NCBI GenBank assembly: GCA_003864495.1 | Contig: ML133389.1 | Coordinates: forward strand, 1,116,001-1,180,000 | Source of the DNA: Nemopilema nomurai | Lineage: Eukaryota > Cnidaria > Scyphozoa > Rhizostomeae > Rhizostomatidae | DNA: 64,000 bases | Direction of reading: 5' to 3' | Shown: positions 36,501-45,773 of the stretch, piece after piece | Position numbering within the stretch: position 1 is the first letter of the stretch | How the letters are laid out: the number at the start of each line of letters is the position of its first letter | Notes under the pieces: generated by a model | The model's input: only the letters and a program-made list of their open reading frames with translations | What the model was told of the DNA's origin: nothing | Databases searched by the model: none | Position numbers and translations under genes: made by a program

Positions 36501-39500
36501 ATATATTTTAAAATTTTAAATATGTTTGGAACTTAATATTGCACATTATATGCCAGTTCTTATCTATATCTAACACATACAACCTTCTTGCTACTCAGCG
36601 AAGTTTCACCCTAATTAATTTTTGCCACAGACACAGGAAAACAGCCACTCTTGGCTGATTGAGCAACCATATTTAAAGAACTTTAAATGAATAAATGAAA
36701 CAGTAAAACATGAGAGAAATTCAAAAACAGACAGTGAAGCTGTTTCAAGCAATGCTACCAAAATGTTTAAGCATCAAATGTTTAACCTAACGAAAACTGC
36801 TACTAGAAATGATTTTGCAAAACTTCTAGACTAGATTTGAAATAAATGTATTTAGATGTCTAGATGTGAGCTCAGGAGAGTACAATTCTTGTGAATAATC
36901 ACAGGGATCATAGAGGGCAAGTTGTTTTCATCATTGCTCACAAACTAAACTGATAATACCAGTGAGTTTTAAGGGAAATCCACTCTTAATTCAATGCCTG
37001 TTTTGGAAGGTTAAATATATATACCATTTTTAACAAAGAAGGATGTTCAAAATAGAGAGAAATGGCACAAGAGTGAAAGGAATGACTTTCCAGTGCATAC
37101 TGAGTCTGTTCATCTGTGTTAAAGTGGGAAAAAACATATCAAAACTGCTTTGATTATGACTTATATAAATCACACTGATCTCTTGATTTAAGTCAAGCAA
37201 AACCTTTCAGAATGATTGAAATTTTAAGAAAGAGAGAGTTATACCTTTCCAGCACGAATTTTTTTTGAATCCATACACTTTTGTACGTCATCGTATGCGT
37301 CAAGCTTTTTCAAAAGGGCGACTGCTGCTTTAGTTTTTGTCAAGCTCTCAACCCCATTGGAGACAACAAGTGGAACTTCAGGGACTTTTTCGATCCTGTG
37401 CCCACGGGCCATTACCAAAGCAGGAAGTGCTGTGGCAGCAATGCCAGAGACAGTGGCATACCTGCGCTGGTTCTTGTTGATGTGACGGTGCCAGCGACGC
37501 CAAATTCTTGTTGGTGCAAACATTCTTCCACCACGGCACATCTTAATATGGTCAAAGGAGCAAACAGGCAAAGAGAACCATTTTTGCTTACACAAAATAA
37601 AATCTTATTTTGAAGCATCACCAACCCAGAAAACCAAGCAAAGTACTCTAGGTCTTTAACGTGTGTCAATTGTGAACATATACTGACAGCTTTCTGAATT
37701 CCCAATTCAATGTCTAATATAAGGTTTTAGATCACAAATGTTTCAATTAATCAACAAACATTTTAATGGAGAAATCAGCTGTAAAGGGAAAGTAAAAAAG
37801 AAAACTCAAAACACAGAAATTGCACCTAAAAGTACAAGATCATGTTTTCATTAGAAAATAAATAAATAAAATAAATAAATAAATAAATAAATAAACTTCC
37901 GGCTGCCAATTTAAATTTCAATGACAAAAATTTAAAGTACATATGTTATGGAAAGTTGTGTAGAAGCGAATCAAAGATGCTTCCATCAAATGACATTAAA
38001 AAGAGGTCATCAAGAACATCTTTGTTCAAACATCCTCCACATTGTCACTCTCAAAATGAAGTGACAAGTCAATCTGCCTTCTACTTATACCACTACTGTC
38101 ACTGTTACTTCATCTGATCTTAAAAGAAAGATCTGATTTCAAACTGAAAGCAGCTTTATTTTAAGGGTTCAGATGACCCTAACATACAGCATGGTGCATT
38201 TTTCAAAGGCAAGAGAATGCAGAGGAAGCAGATTGGAAAGGACAGTTTTATCCAGTTTAACTTAAAGAAGGCAGACATAAAAAACAAAAATAATAGCAAT
38301 GGTCACAGACTTTAAACTGTAATCAGCAGAACTATAGATTATTTCTCACCCTTATTTAAAAATTAAGGGGATTTTAGCAGACAGCACAGTGCTATCAATT
38401 AATATTTTGTTCTATCTACTGTTAATTAATCTCTAAATTACCCTCTGAGCTTCCTTCGTCAATCACACTCTTCATACTGCCTACAGCTCTGTCTACATGG
38501 CATTGAATACATTACAACAAATGGCAAACCTTCACATAAGTTGAAAGATACATTCCCGAACGCTCCTTGTCCTGACCTGTGGGTACCACCCCCACGTACA
38601 CGTGGAATACGGGCAACAGCACGGCCAGTACCCCAGGATTCAGCAGAGGTCTGGTGACCAGCCAGTCGGCTCACAGCATATGGCTGTCGCTTGTTTTTGG
38701 CAACATTGGCATGGACAAAATTGACGACATCATGTCGGATTGGAGCGCAGAAAACAGCTGGAAGAGGAACCTGTTCCGCTGATTCTGCTTTCTCTCCTTG
38801 GTCATTGAAAACACTTACCAAAGGCCTGCTTGCCTGTGAAATAAAAAAAATTGGGAATGAAATGTAGCATGGCCAATATAACATATAAACTCACAACAAT
38901 TAAAAAAAAGGATCAGTTTCTTATTCATATCTTGGAAACCTTTATAGCTAGTGCAGCTTGAAATCTAAACACTTAAGTCCGTCTCAAATCTTTTTTTCTG
39001 TTGGTAATTTCAAATGCAAATTGTCTTAGCTTTCAGTGATGCCACCAAAGTGTCATAGTATTTTGTATCCAGTGAAATCATCATTGTACAAACATTTTAT
39101 AAGAATACCTAATTTTGTTTCTGAGCCTTAATATTCTAAAAGTTTTTTTCCATTTTGAGACTAAGATTATTCTTAAACTATGCTTAAGCAGCAAAAGATT
39201 TGCCTTTATGTCATAGAAAGTGTTAAATCTTTCCTGATGTGTTGCTTCACCATAAACTTCAGCAAGATCAAACATTTATATATATATTATTTTTAAATTT
39301 CAGCACTTTTGTGCCTCAATAATCTTATTGACATTTTTCTTGTGAAAAAGTGTGCATTGTCATTAAGTTGCACATAGTGTATCTGGTAAATTTGTATTGT
39401 AAATTTTTATTGGAATGTAATGTAAGTTAACCTGTAAGATATTGGAATATAAGATAACCAAAACAAGCCAATTTCATGACCAGACTGCATGTCGAGAATT

Positions 39501-39940
39501 CTTTTTGATAGAAATTCTAAAATTTAATAATATTAATAATAGACCCTTATTAAACCTTGCAAGTTTCCAAAGAAGTTACTTCCTAAAACCTGAGAAGACG
39601 TTCAATGTTCGCAATGAAAGGGTAATTAACCAAATCTGGTTAGATCTCAAATATTTTCTCGATTTATCAGTTTATACTCATATACACATAATCGTTGCCA
39701 TCTTTCTGGTCGGTTTATGGAACACGAAATGATTTGGAAAATCTCACGGTGGCAATGGAAGTCTGGGGCAAAGGGCCTAAAATCAGTATTTGTGCAGTAG
39801 TACCCTTGAGCAGGAACTTCGCTCGAAAAAACATTACACAACGAGAAAAAGGCCCGCAAAAGCTTGCAAACATGAAAGAACAACGTTTGATATACTTTCT
39901 AAGATGACTGTCGGGTAGCTCTCAAGATAAACCTTACCAT
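33537..39940 (-). CDS. RPL4: 60S ribosomal protein L4 (uL4), seven exons
   Basis: This core large-subunit ribosomal protein lines the exit tunnel. Exons: 39940-39938 (ATG alone), 38833-38552, 37541-37245, 36332-36169, 35187-35098, 34679-34596, 33720-33537, totalling 367 residues with every phase consistent. Diagnostic stretches are [119 protein letters not shown] and [20 protein letters not shown]. The protein ends QQQKKA, so it lacks the long Lys/Ala-rich tail of the vertebrate protein and is closer in length to yeast. The donor of exon 2 is GTATCT. Introns host two C/D snoRNAs and a duplicated 262-bp hairpin element. Introns of vertebrate RPL4 also host C/D snoRNAs, though not evidently the same ones. 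Confidence 0.98.
34277..34538 (-). repeat. 262-bp hairpin-rich element, copy 1 (RPL4 last intron)
   Basis: It is identical in length to 37951-38212 and differs at only five positions. It contains five successive short inverted repeats: 34299-34307/34341-34349 (9 bp), 34368-34375/34386-34393 (8 bp, TTGTCACT), 34442-34447/34454-34459, 34459-34466/34472-34479 (CTGATTTC) and 34490-34494/34502-34506. It does not fit a C/D box layout. It may be a structured intronic RNA or a short mobile element. Confidence 0.85.
35964..36050 (-). ncRNA. C/D-box snoRNA in RPL4 intron 4
   Basis: In gene sense there is a terminal stem TGGATGC/GCATCCA, box C ATGATGA directly inside it, an internal CTGA (possible D'), and box D CTGA directly before the closing stem. 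The length is about 87 nt. Between C and the internal boxes lies ACTTGCCCTCT followed by ATGA. ACTTGCCCTC is complementary to the conserved 18S rRNA sequence GAGGGCAAGT just 5' of the 530-loop GTGCCAGCAGCC. A second potential guide, TTGTACTCTAC, precedes box D; its target is unknown to me. C/D snoRNAs direct 2'-O-methylation with fibrillarin in the nucleolus and are released from spliced introns. Confidence 0.85.
36865..36942 (-). ncRNA. C/D-box snoRNA paralogue in RPL4 intron 3
   Basis: In gene sense there is a 7-bp terminal stem TGTGAGC/GCTCACA, box C ATGATGA, and box D CTGA, about 78 nt. It shares with the 35964-36050 snoRNA the block CTTGCCCTCTATGATC and the pre-D sequence TTGTACTCT, while the stems and the middle differ. 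No canonical D' CTGA is present. ATGA after the shared guide is the likely degenerate D' box. Confidence 0.85.
37853..37897. repeat. (AAAT)n microsatellite
   Basis: About ten AAATA-type units in RPL4 intron 2, ending just before an ordinary AT-rich stretch. Confidence 0.95.
37951..38212 (-). repeat. 262-bp hairpin-rich element, copy 2 (RPL4 intron 2)
   Basis: 98% identical to 34277-34538. The five differences are at the equivalents of TTAT/TTGT, AGAG/AGCG, GAGC/GAAC, TCTT/TCCT and GAAAT/GAAAG. In transcript sense the GAGC/GAAC change turns a G-C pair of the longest stem into G-U, so the stem survives on the RPL4-sense strand only. Confidence 0.85.
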
Positions 39941-39994
39941 TTTTATTTTATTTCCCGTCCAGATCGGGCTCTTCTCACGAGATGGTGGATGCCT

Positions 39995-40002
39995 GAAAGA
40001 AA
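39995..40002 (-). promoter_or_regulatory. Candidate 5' TOP start of RPL4
   Basis: In gene sense TTTCTTTC lies about 55 bases before the ATG at 39940, followed by a short leader rich in CATC/CACC. Ribosomal protein mRNAs in animals normally start at a pyrimidine tract of this kind (translational control by TOR). No TATA box was evident. Confidence 0.45.
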
Positions 40003-41938
40003 TGTCTAAGATCTACACGTGTTGTAAGGGGACTGGCGCGAATACTTTCCTCGCGGTTCGCACGCATGATATCATGAAACGCGAGACGACACACAGGAAT
40101 GGACTACGTACGACAGAACAGGGTTCTCCCAAACTTTCAGCATCAAAGGAGCGACGAAATCCCGGGAGATGATGTTGGGGGAGGCTTTTTTTTGGGGGGG
40201 GGGGCACAAGTCCCTCCATCTCTTGAGAAAGTTGATCTTTTAAATTCGTGCAAATCCGACAAGAAAACAACGAAAGGTGGGGACCTCATTGACGAACAAC
40301 GAATTTTTTAACTTTTTCCACGCATATACAGACATTGACTGTTAGGATAATCAATTTTATTTTACAATCATAGATACAGCATGCAAGCGATATGAAAGCA
40401 TGGTATTCCTATGCCTCTTTGAGCACCTCTCTATTGGCACCTTCCATTTTTTACACATGTAAAATATCGAATTTCAAAAGTTTTGTTTTAGTCGATGGCG
40501 TTCATTGCCAACCGCAAATTACAATACATTTCTTCGTAAACAAGGGTTGTTTCCTACGGAATAAAATGCTACTCGCGCGCAAAAGGGCGGAGTCCAAGAT
40601 ACTTTCCGTTGACTATGCCCCCGACCCCTCTTGCCCCCCCCCCCCCACTTTTCACAGGCCGGAATCACCACTGAACGATCGATGCAGCTTCGGAAGAAAG
40701 TTGTTGTGATATCAAATGTCAAATAAGACGCTGGCTGGATATTAGATATTCTATTGATATTAGATATTTCGCCAATCTGATTGGCTGTCAAGCAAACTGC
40801 ACACATGATGCTAACCTCGCAGTTGATGTCTGATCACATGAAAACAAACTTATCACATGCAAATAGAAAAACTCCCACGGAGAACCGCCATTTACCATGA
40901 CTCAATGCCTTTGATCAACTGGGCCATTACAAGCGGAACTGGGTTTAGTGTCTATTGGAACGGACCAAAAACACCTTGACGGGGTAGCAAAACTTCTGAA
41001 GGTGAAAACATCAAAATATTCAAGTCAAAGCTGTTGGGGAACACATTTAGAAGAAAGCCTGAATTCCAAAATTGGATATCGAAGTTCAAAGTTACCTCCT
41101 TCTAAAGCCTTGCGTCATAATCTTCTATATATCTGTTGTACGAGTTATTGGTCTCAGTGATATTCATCTGGCAAATACCTCTACCAATCGCTGACCACGA
41201 TGCTCACAAATGCACCCAGACAATACTTGTCCAGCAATCATCAGCCAGTATTTTTCTCTTATATGATCATTACTAACCACCATGTGGTCAACATTCAAAC
41301 AGGAACACACAACAAGAATGAAGAAGTGACAAGGATATACCATAAATAATTCCCATGGTAACAAAGTTAATATTTACACGTTAGTATATAACACACCCGA
41401 TTTGAGGACGGGGAAACGAATAATTTGGAAACACGAAATCTTGGCATGATACCCCCGGCAGTATTTGATGGGCCGTGGTCAAAATCGGGGAACGATGAAA
41501 CGGGGGGGTTTTAAAGAAAGTATTTAACAATTCTATAACGAGATGACATATTTACATATCCCCGCTTCATCACTTCTATGAAATTTTTTTTTGTAATAGT
41601 AAGTAGATCGTTAGTAAGAGGGTTTTACAAGAGCTGGGGCTGAAGGTCAACAATAAAAAATGATTTTTGTCAAACGGGGGAGCGGGTGAAAAGAGCGGGG
41701 TTGTGAATTCTAATAAAGGATGTGAAAAAGCAATGGGCTGATTTTCGCGGAAAAGATTCCAGCTAGTGGCTCTAACTAGATTGCGGAGGATTTCGGCGGA
41801 GGCGCTTGGCTGCGGGGCAGCAATCAAAAATTGTATTGGAGTACATTTATGCATATATTGAATCAATTTACTGAATATTAAGGCTGGTTACAATTCATGA
41901 CGAAAACAAGTTCATAATGAAAACGCGGCCCTACACAT

Positions 41939-42307
41939 TCACGAAGCTCCCTTCAAATCAACATCGGAAAATCGTACCAAATTAAGCATCAGGGGACCAA
42001 TCACAGACATAACAACATTATCGGTAATAATAATGATCATAATTATCAATGACGCCATAATCGGTAGCACAATCGTTGCAAAACAATTCGCGTTACATGA
42101 AGCACTGACATAGAGGATGAAACTTCTGGGATATAAGGCGGTGCCAAAGCTGTACACTACGAAGAAGGCGATTGAAGATGCCGGAAACGAGCATGCCACA
42201 CCCAAATTCCAAGAAAATAAAAGTATTCCCGGAAAAAAGGAGTTCAGTGCTGTAGAATCTCGACCAATAGCAAAATCATCACCACATGGATGATGCTTTT
42301 TAAGCAA
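41939..42307 (-). CDS. Hydrophobic ORF, unrecognised
   Basis: A 122-codon open frame starting at a non-ATG codon. About three hydrophobic stretches are visible: FFPGILLFSWNLGVACSF, AFFVVYSFGTALY, and CFATIVLPIMASLIIMIIII followed by VVMSVIGPLML. It ends at a TGA. There are no splice signals or family motifs that I can assign. It could be an exon of a membrane protein or chance AT-rich sequence. Confidence 0.15.
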   Translation of the reverse strand: MLKKHHPCGDDFAIGRDSTALNSFFPGILLFSWNLGVACSFPASSIAFFVVYSFGTALYPRSFILYVSASCNANCFATIVLPIMASLIIMIIIITDNVVMSVIGPLMLNLVRFSDVDLKGAS

Positions 42308-42364
42308 TTTTAGTAGATGCCATTCACAACCTTACCAGCGTCCTCTATTCTGGACTCTGATTCA

Positions 42365-42377
42365 TGACCTCTGACCT
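42365..42377. promoter_or_regulatory. DR1 nuclear-receptor-type motif
   Basis: TGACCTCTGACCT is two perfect TGACCT half-sites spaced by one base (reverse complement AGGTCAGAGGTCA). This is the HNF4/RXR/COUP-TF class of site. A single occurrence can arise by chance. Confidence 0.25.
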
Positions 42378-44053
42378 ATGCCTTAAGGTGATGCCTAGGT
42401 TACATTCGGCAGGCAGTGCCCCCGGGCGTATGAAACAAAAGCACAATAATCAATAAGGAAATGTGTACGTTAGCCGGGGCACATAACTAAAAACTACACA
42501 TGTACTGGGAGTGTATGTACAAAATACACGAGACCGAGTCTTTTACATAGATGAGGTGGGCCTAAACAGCTTGAAAAAGGGGTCACCAATCCTTCTGCCC
42601 AATCAACACTATCAAATTGAACGCCATAAACAGACCAAGACGTTGGATCCTCAAACTTCAACCGATCTACAACGATTTCAATAATAGCATAAAACTTTAC
42701 TTCAACAAATTCTTATCGAAAAATGATTCGCTTAAAATCAAAAGAAATTTAAATTAGATGTAGGATTCTTAAAAAAGTGCATTGTTGCCAGTCATCCAGC
42801 TAAACTCGTGTCCAGGAGGAGCCCTTCAATAAACGAAGCCAAATTACTAATAGGACTCGGCCATTTCACGTGGACCTTTGAGGCGCTGACAACAAGTAGG
42901 AGTTCATGGGTTATCCTCTTCGTGGGCTATGCCCTGCATTTTCTATAGGTCATTTTGCCATTAAATGGAGAGGTGCATATAGTGACTAGAAAAGCAAGTC
43001 TTTTTTATCGTGCAACATTTTCTGTATATACATTATTTTGTTTCCCCATCTCGAGATATAAGTAAATCGAGGCCCTCTTTATCAAAACTATCCCCTCGGT
43101 TTATTTGGATGTAGAATTTTGAGCACAAAAAGTAACTCCAATAAGGTTAATCATATGGGAAAAACTGGACTAGAGAGTCGACGAGGGAGCCTGGACACTA
43201 TCGGAAGCTGGATGACAGGAAATGATAAAAACTTAAGATGTTTGATCACGTGACCATCAGTGGCACATGTCATCACCGAGGCAGACATTAATGGAAACGA
43301 GGCAAATGGAACATTGCATCACCATGGGCATCAGACTGACAAGATATATTTATAGTACATTTAAAAATTATGACTAAGAATATGCATAAATACAAAAGGT
43401 GTTGACATAGGGCTCTTTGTATGACTATAAGCAATTACTGGCATACATAGCCTCGGTATGGTGCTGTACCTAAACGAGGCTTGGTTTACTTTAGAAGAAT
43501 GTTTACTTTATAAGAGTATTGAGGATCCGATAATCCGGCAAATTCTTGGAATCTGACTAATCTAAGCTTGATCCTGGAAATCCGCTATATAAATCGCTTG
43601 TGCTATATGCAGTTATGGTACGGGCCATCCTTTAAGAAGAAAGGCAGGTTAATAAAGTGATTTCAGATCTACTACAAATCGCCTTACCTATTACCGGATT
43701 TTAGACAAAAATAAATAAAAACGAGAGGCAACGAGCCAATTTTACTGCCTTATTGCCGCCTTTTGGGGGCAAATGCATTATGGGACTCAACACAGAGTTC
43801 GAAGAAGACGCAGGGTTACAAACATCAAAGTTGCCAAAAAGCACTGGGCGTTTCCTAGGTAACAGCTTCATATCGAGGCCAGTTCAAAAGGACACGGGAG
43901 ACGGTATATTAGTTAAAAATCTTACTAGATTATATTGCAAAACGATACAACCTCCCATCGGCAATAATATCACGAGTGTGTATACAGTGTGTACAATCTG
44001 AGAGCCAGGTCTGGATACCAGGTCCTTCCATAATGGCCTAAGAGCGACATGTA

Positions 44054-45773
44054 TCATACTCGAAGAGAGTGCTCCCTTTCTGACTGTTGCGGTATGCTGA
44101 CGTTGGGTATCGAATGCTCCTTCACAGCGTAGGAGGGAACCTCCGTCGACTTTCGAAGAATCTGCAAAACAAAAGTCACAAACGTCAACTCGCTTTCGTC
44201 TGATTTGATAACATTTCATAAAATTCCTCTTCATAAAATTCGAGAAACAGCAGAACCAAAATGTTTTCATATGAACAAGTGCATTCTAGTACGAAACTTC
44301 AGAATAGCTAAATATAGCGGAACAACTTTTGCAAACATATCCCAGAGTAGGCCAATGCCGGAAAATGACCAGGACGACATCGGGTCTGTTTTACAGTTGT
44401 TAAAAACCATACCTGAGTTCGACTGTCGGCCGACTCAGCAGAATCGATGTCTTCTAGGGCGTTGCTACTCGATTCCGACTGCATGCTGCTCCGGTCTTTC
44501 GGATCACCATGACTACTAGTGTTTGCTGACGTCATGTCCGCGCATTCCCGCCTTTCCCGCGGGTTTACCAGCTGACCACGCAGGCGTCTAAAGTAAGACT
44601 TCAATGTCAATATTTGACTATCGTTACATATTATCTTCGCAAGCTATGGGGTACCCTACACTGTGGACATGTACAGGTGGAAAGGTACTGGAGGCCCTCC
44701 ATTTAAATATCTTAAAAGCCAAACTAAAAATAATGATTAGCATACAAAATAATGATTAGCATAAAAGGGTAAGATTAAAGAAGTTTATTCAAAAGAAAAC
44801 AAGTGGCATATTCAAGGCTCGGTTTTTGCTTGTCTTGCTCCAAGTGATGTCTTTTTACGTCACTTCGCAACCTGTTCCATATCATCCTTTAATCTGTTCC
44901 AGGGGGTCCAGCCCCTCGACCACCTGTCGTTGTAAACATCGGAGTTATACTGAACTAGAAATCAATTCGGACAGGTAAAAAGCCCCCTGACCACCACAAG
45001 TCTACGTCAGTGAATTCACAGGGGCCCAGTAGAATCGATACATACCCGTGTAGCAGACACGTGCAAGTACAAACGGACTGTCCACTGGATCCCCCCGTCA
45101 GCTCCACAGTCGCCTGATACTTGGACATAAGTGGCTGTGAAGCAGCTTCGTGGTCGCCGGGTGTTCGTCCTATGAAAACGAATTTTACGTGAGCATTGAC
45201 TGTGAAAACATCATGAAAACATGGAAATGCATATAATGACAACGGGTTATCTGATAAGAACAAGCCTCCTTTTAACCTTCCACCTGACACACTCTTCTTT
45301 GAATCCCAAGCAACGTCATAACCAAAATCCATCCATTGGATTTTTAGGCACGTGTCCTGCATGTGGAGAAGAATCACCCAAAAGACCAACATTTGTTGAA
45401 TAAATATGAACAAGTGCTTTGCGGTACAAACCTTCGCAATGGCAATAAAAAGCGGAACTAGTTTTTGCATTCTCCTCAGAGTATGCAAACGTCAGAAGAT
45501 AACCAAAAGCTGACAGAAAAGATAGCCAGTTGTGGATCGATGAATAAATGTTAAGTGAAAAATGTTCGTTCATTAACAGAGCCCGGACCAGATTTGTCCG
45601 AACTTCCAAGTTGAAAATTTTCAAGGCATAACTGATCATTTGGGTCCGGACAGATCCGGTTGCTTGTACCGGATTCAAAAAGCCACTTACCGTTTGTATT
45701 TCTGGACCCGGCCGTGCATTTCGAGCCACAATCTGCCGAGTTGTGCAATGAGTTCTGTTCTAGGGCTGCAAGT
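44054..45773 (-). CDS. Receptor cytoplasmic-tail exons
   Basis: Four small exons follow the membrane exon: 45773-45691 (LAALEQNSLHNSADCGSKC), 45169-45046 (GRTPGDHEAASQPLMSKYQ, then a Cys-rich CTCTCLLHG), 44587-44413 (Ser-rich: MTSANTSSHGDPKDRSSMQS, then ALEDIDSAESADSRTQ) and 44161-44054 (ILRKSTEVPSYAVKEHS to HSLRV and stop). The lengths keep frame from the phase-2 end of the membrane exon. No kinase, death or SH2-binding motif is evident. The C-terminal L-R-V could fit a class II PDZ ligand, which is only a suggestion. These parts are less conserved, so they are less certain than the ectodomain. Confidence 0.65.

Larger units (their letters stand above)
40003..44053. other. Region between RPL4 promoter and receptor 3' end
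   Basis: This holds the RPL4 upstream region and probably the receptor 3' UTR. It has a G10 tract at 40193 and a C tract near 40637, a perfect DR1 motif at 42365-42377, and one hydrophobic ORF (41939-42307, -). No domain-bearing exon was recognised. Confidence 0.4.

Noticed and set aside
37239..37613. Plus-strand 110-codon ORF opposite RPL4 exon 3
   Set aside because: It is the antisense shadow of a clearly coding RPL4 exon.
43884..44270. Long minus-strand frame with SSKVDGGSLLRC
   Set aside because: It is in the wrong phase for the receptor transcript. The phase-0 frame of the same exon gives a 35-residue C-terminus ending at a clean stop.
44955..45488. 177-codon minus-strand ORF as one protein
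   Set aside because: Only the 45169-45046 part fits the receptor by phase and splice sites. The rest is intron and dispersed repeat.
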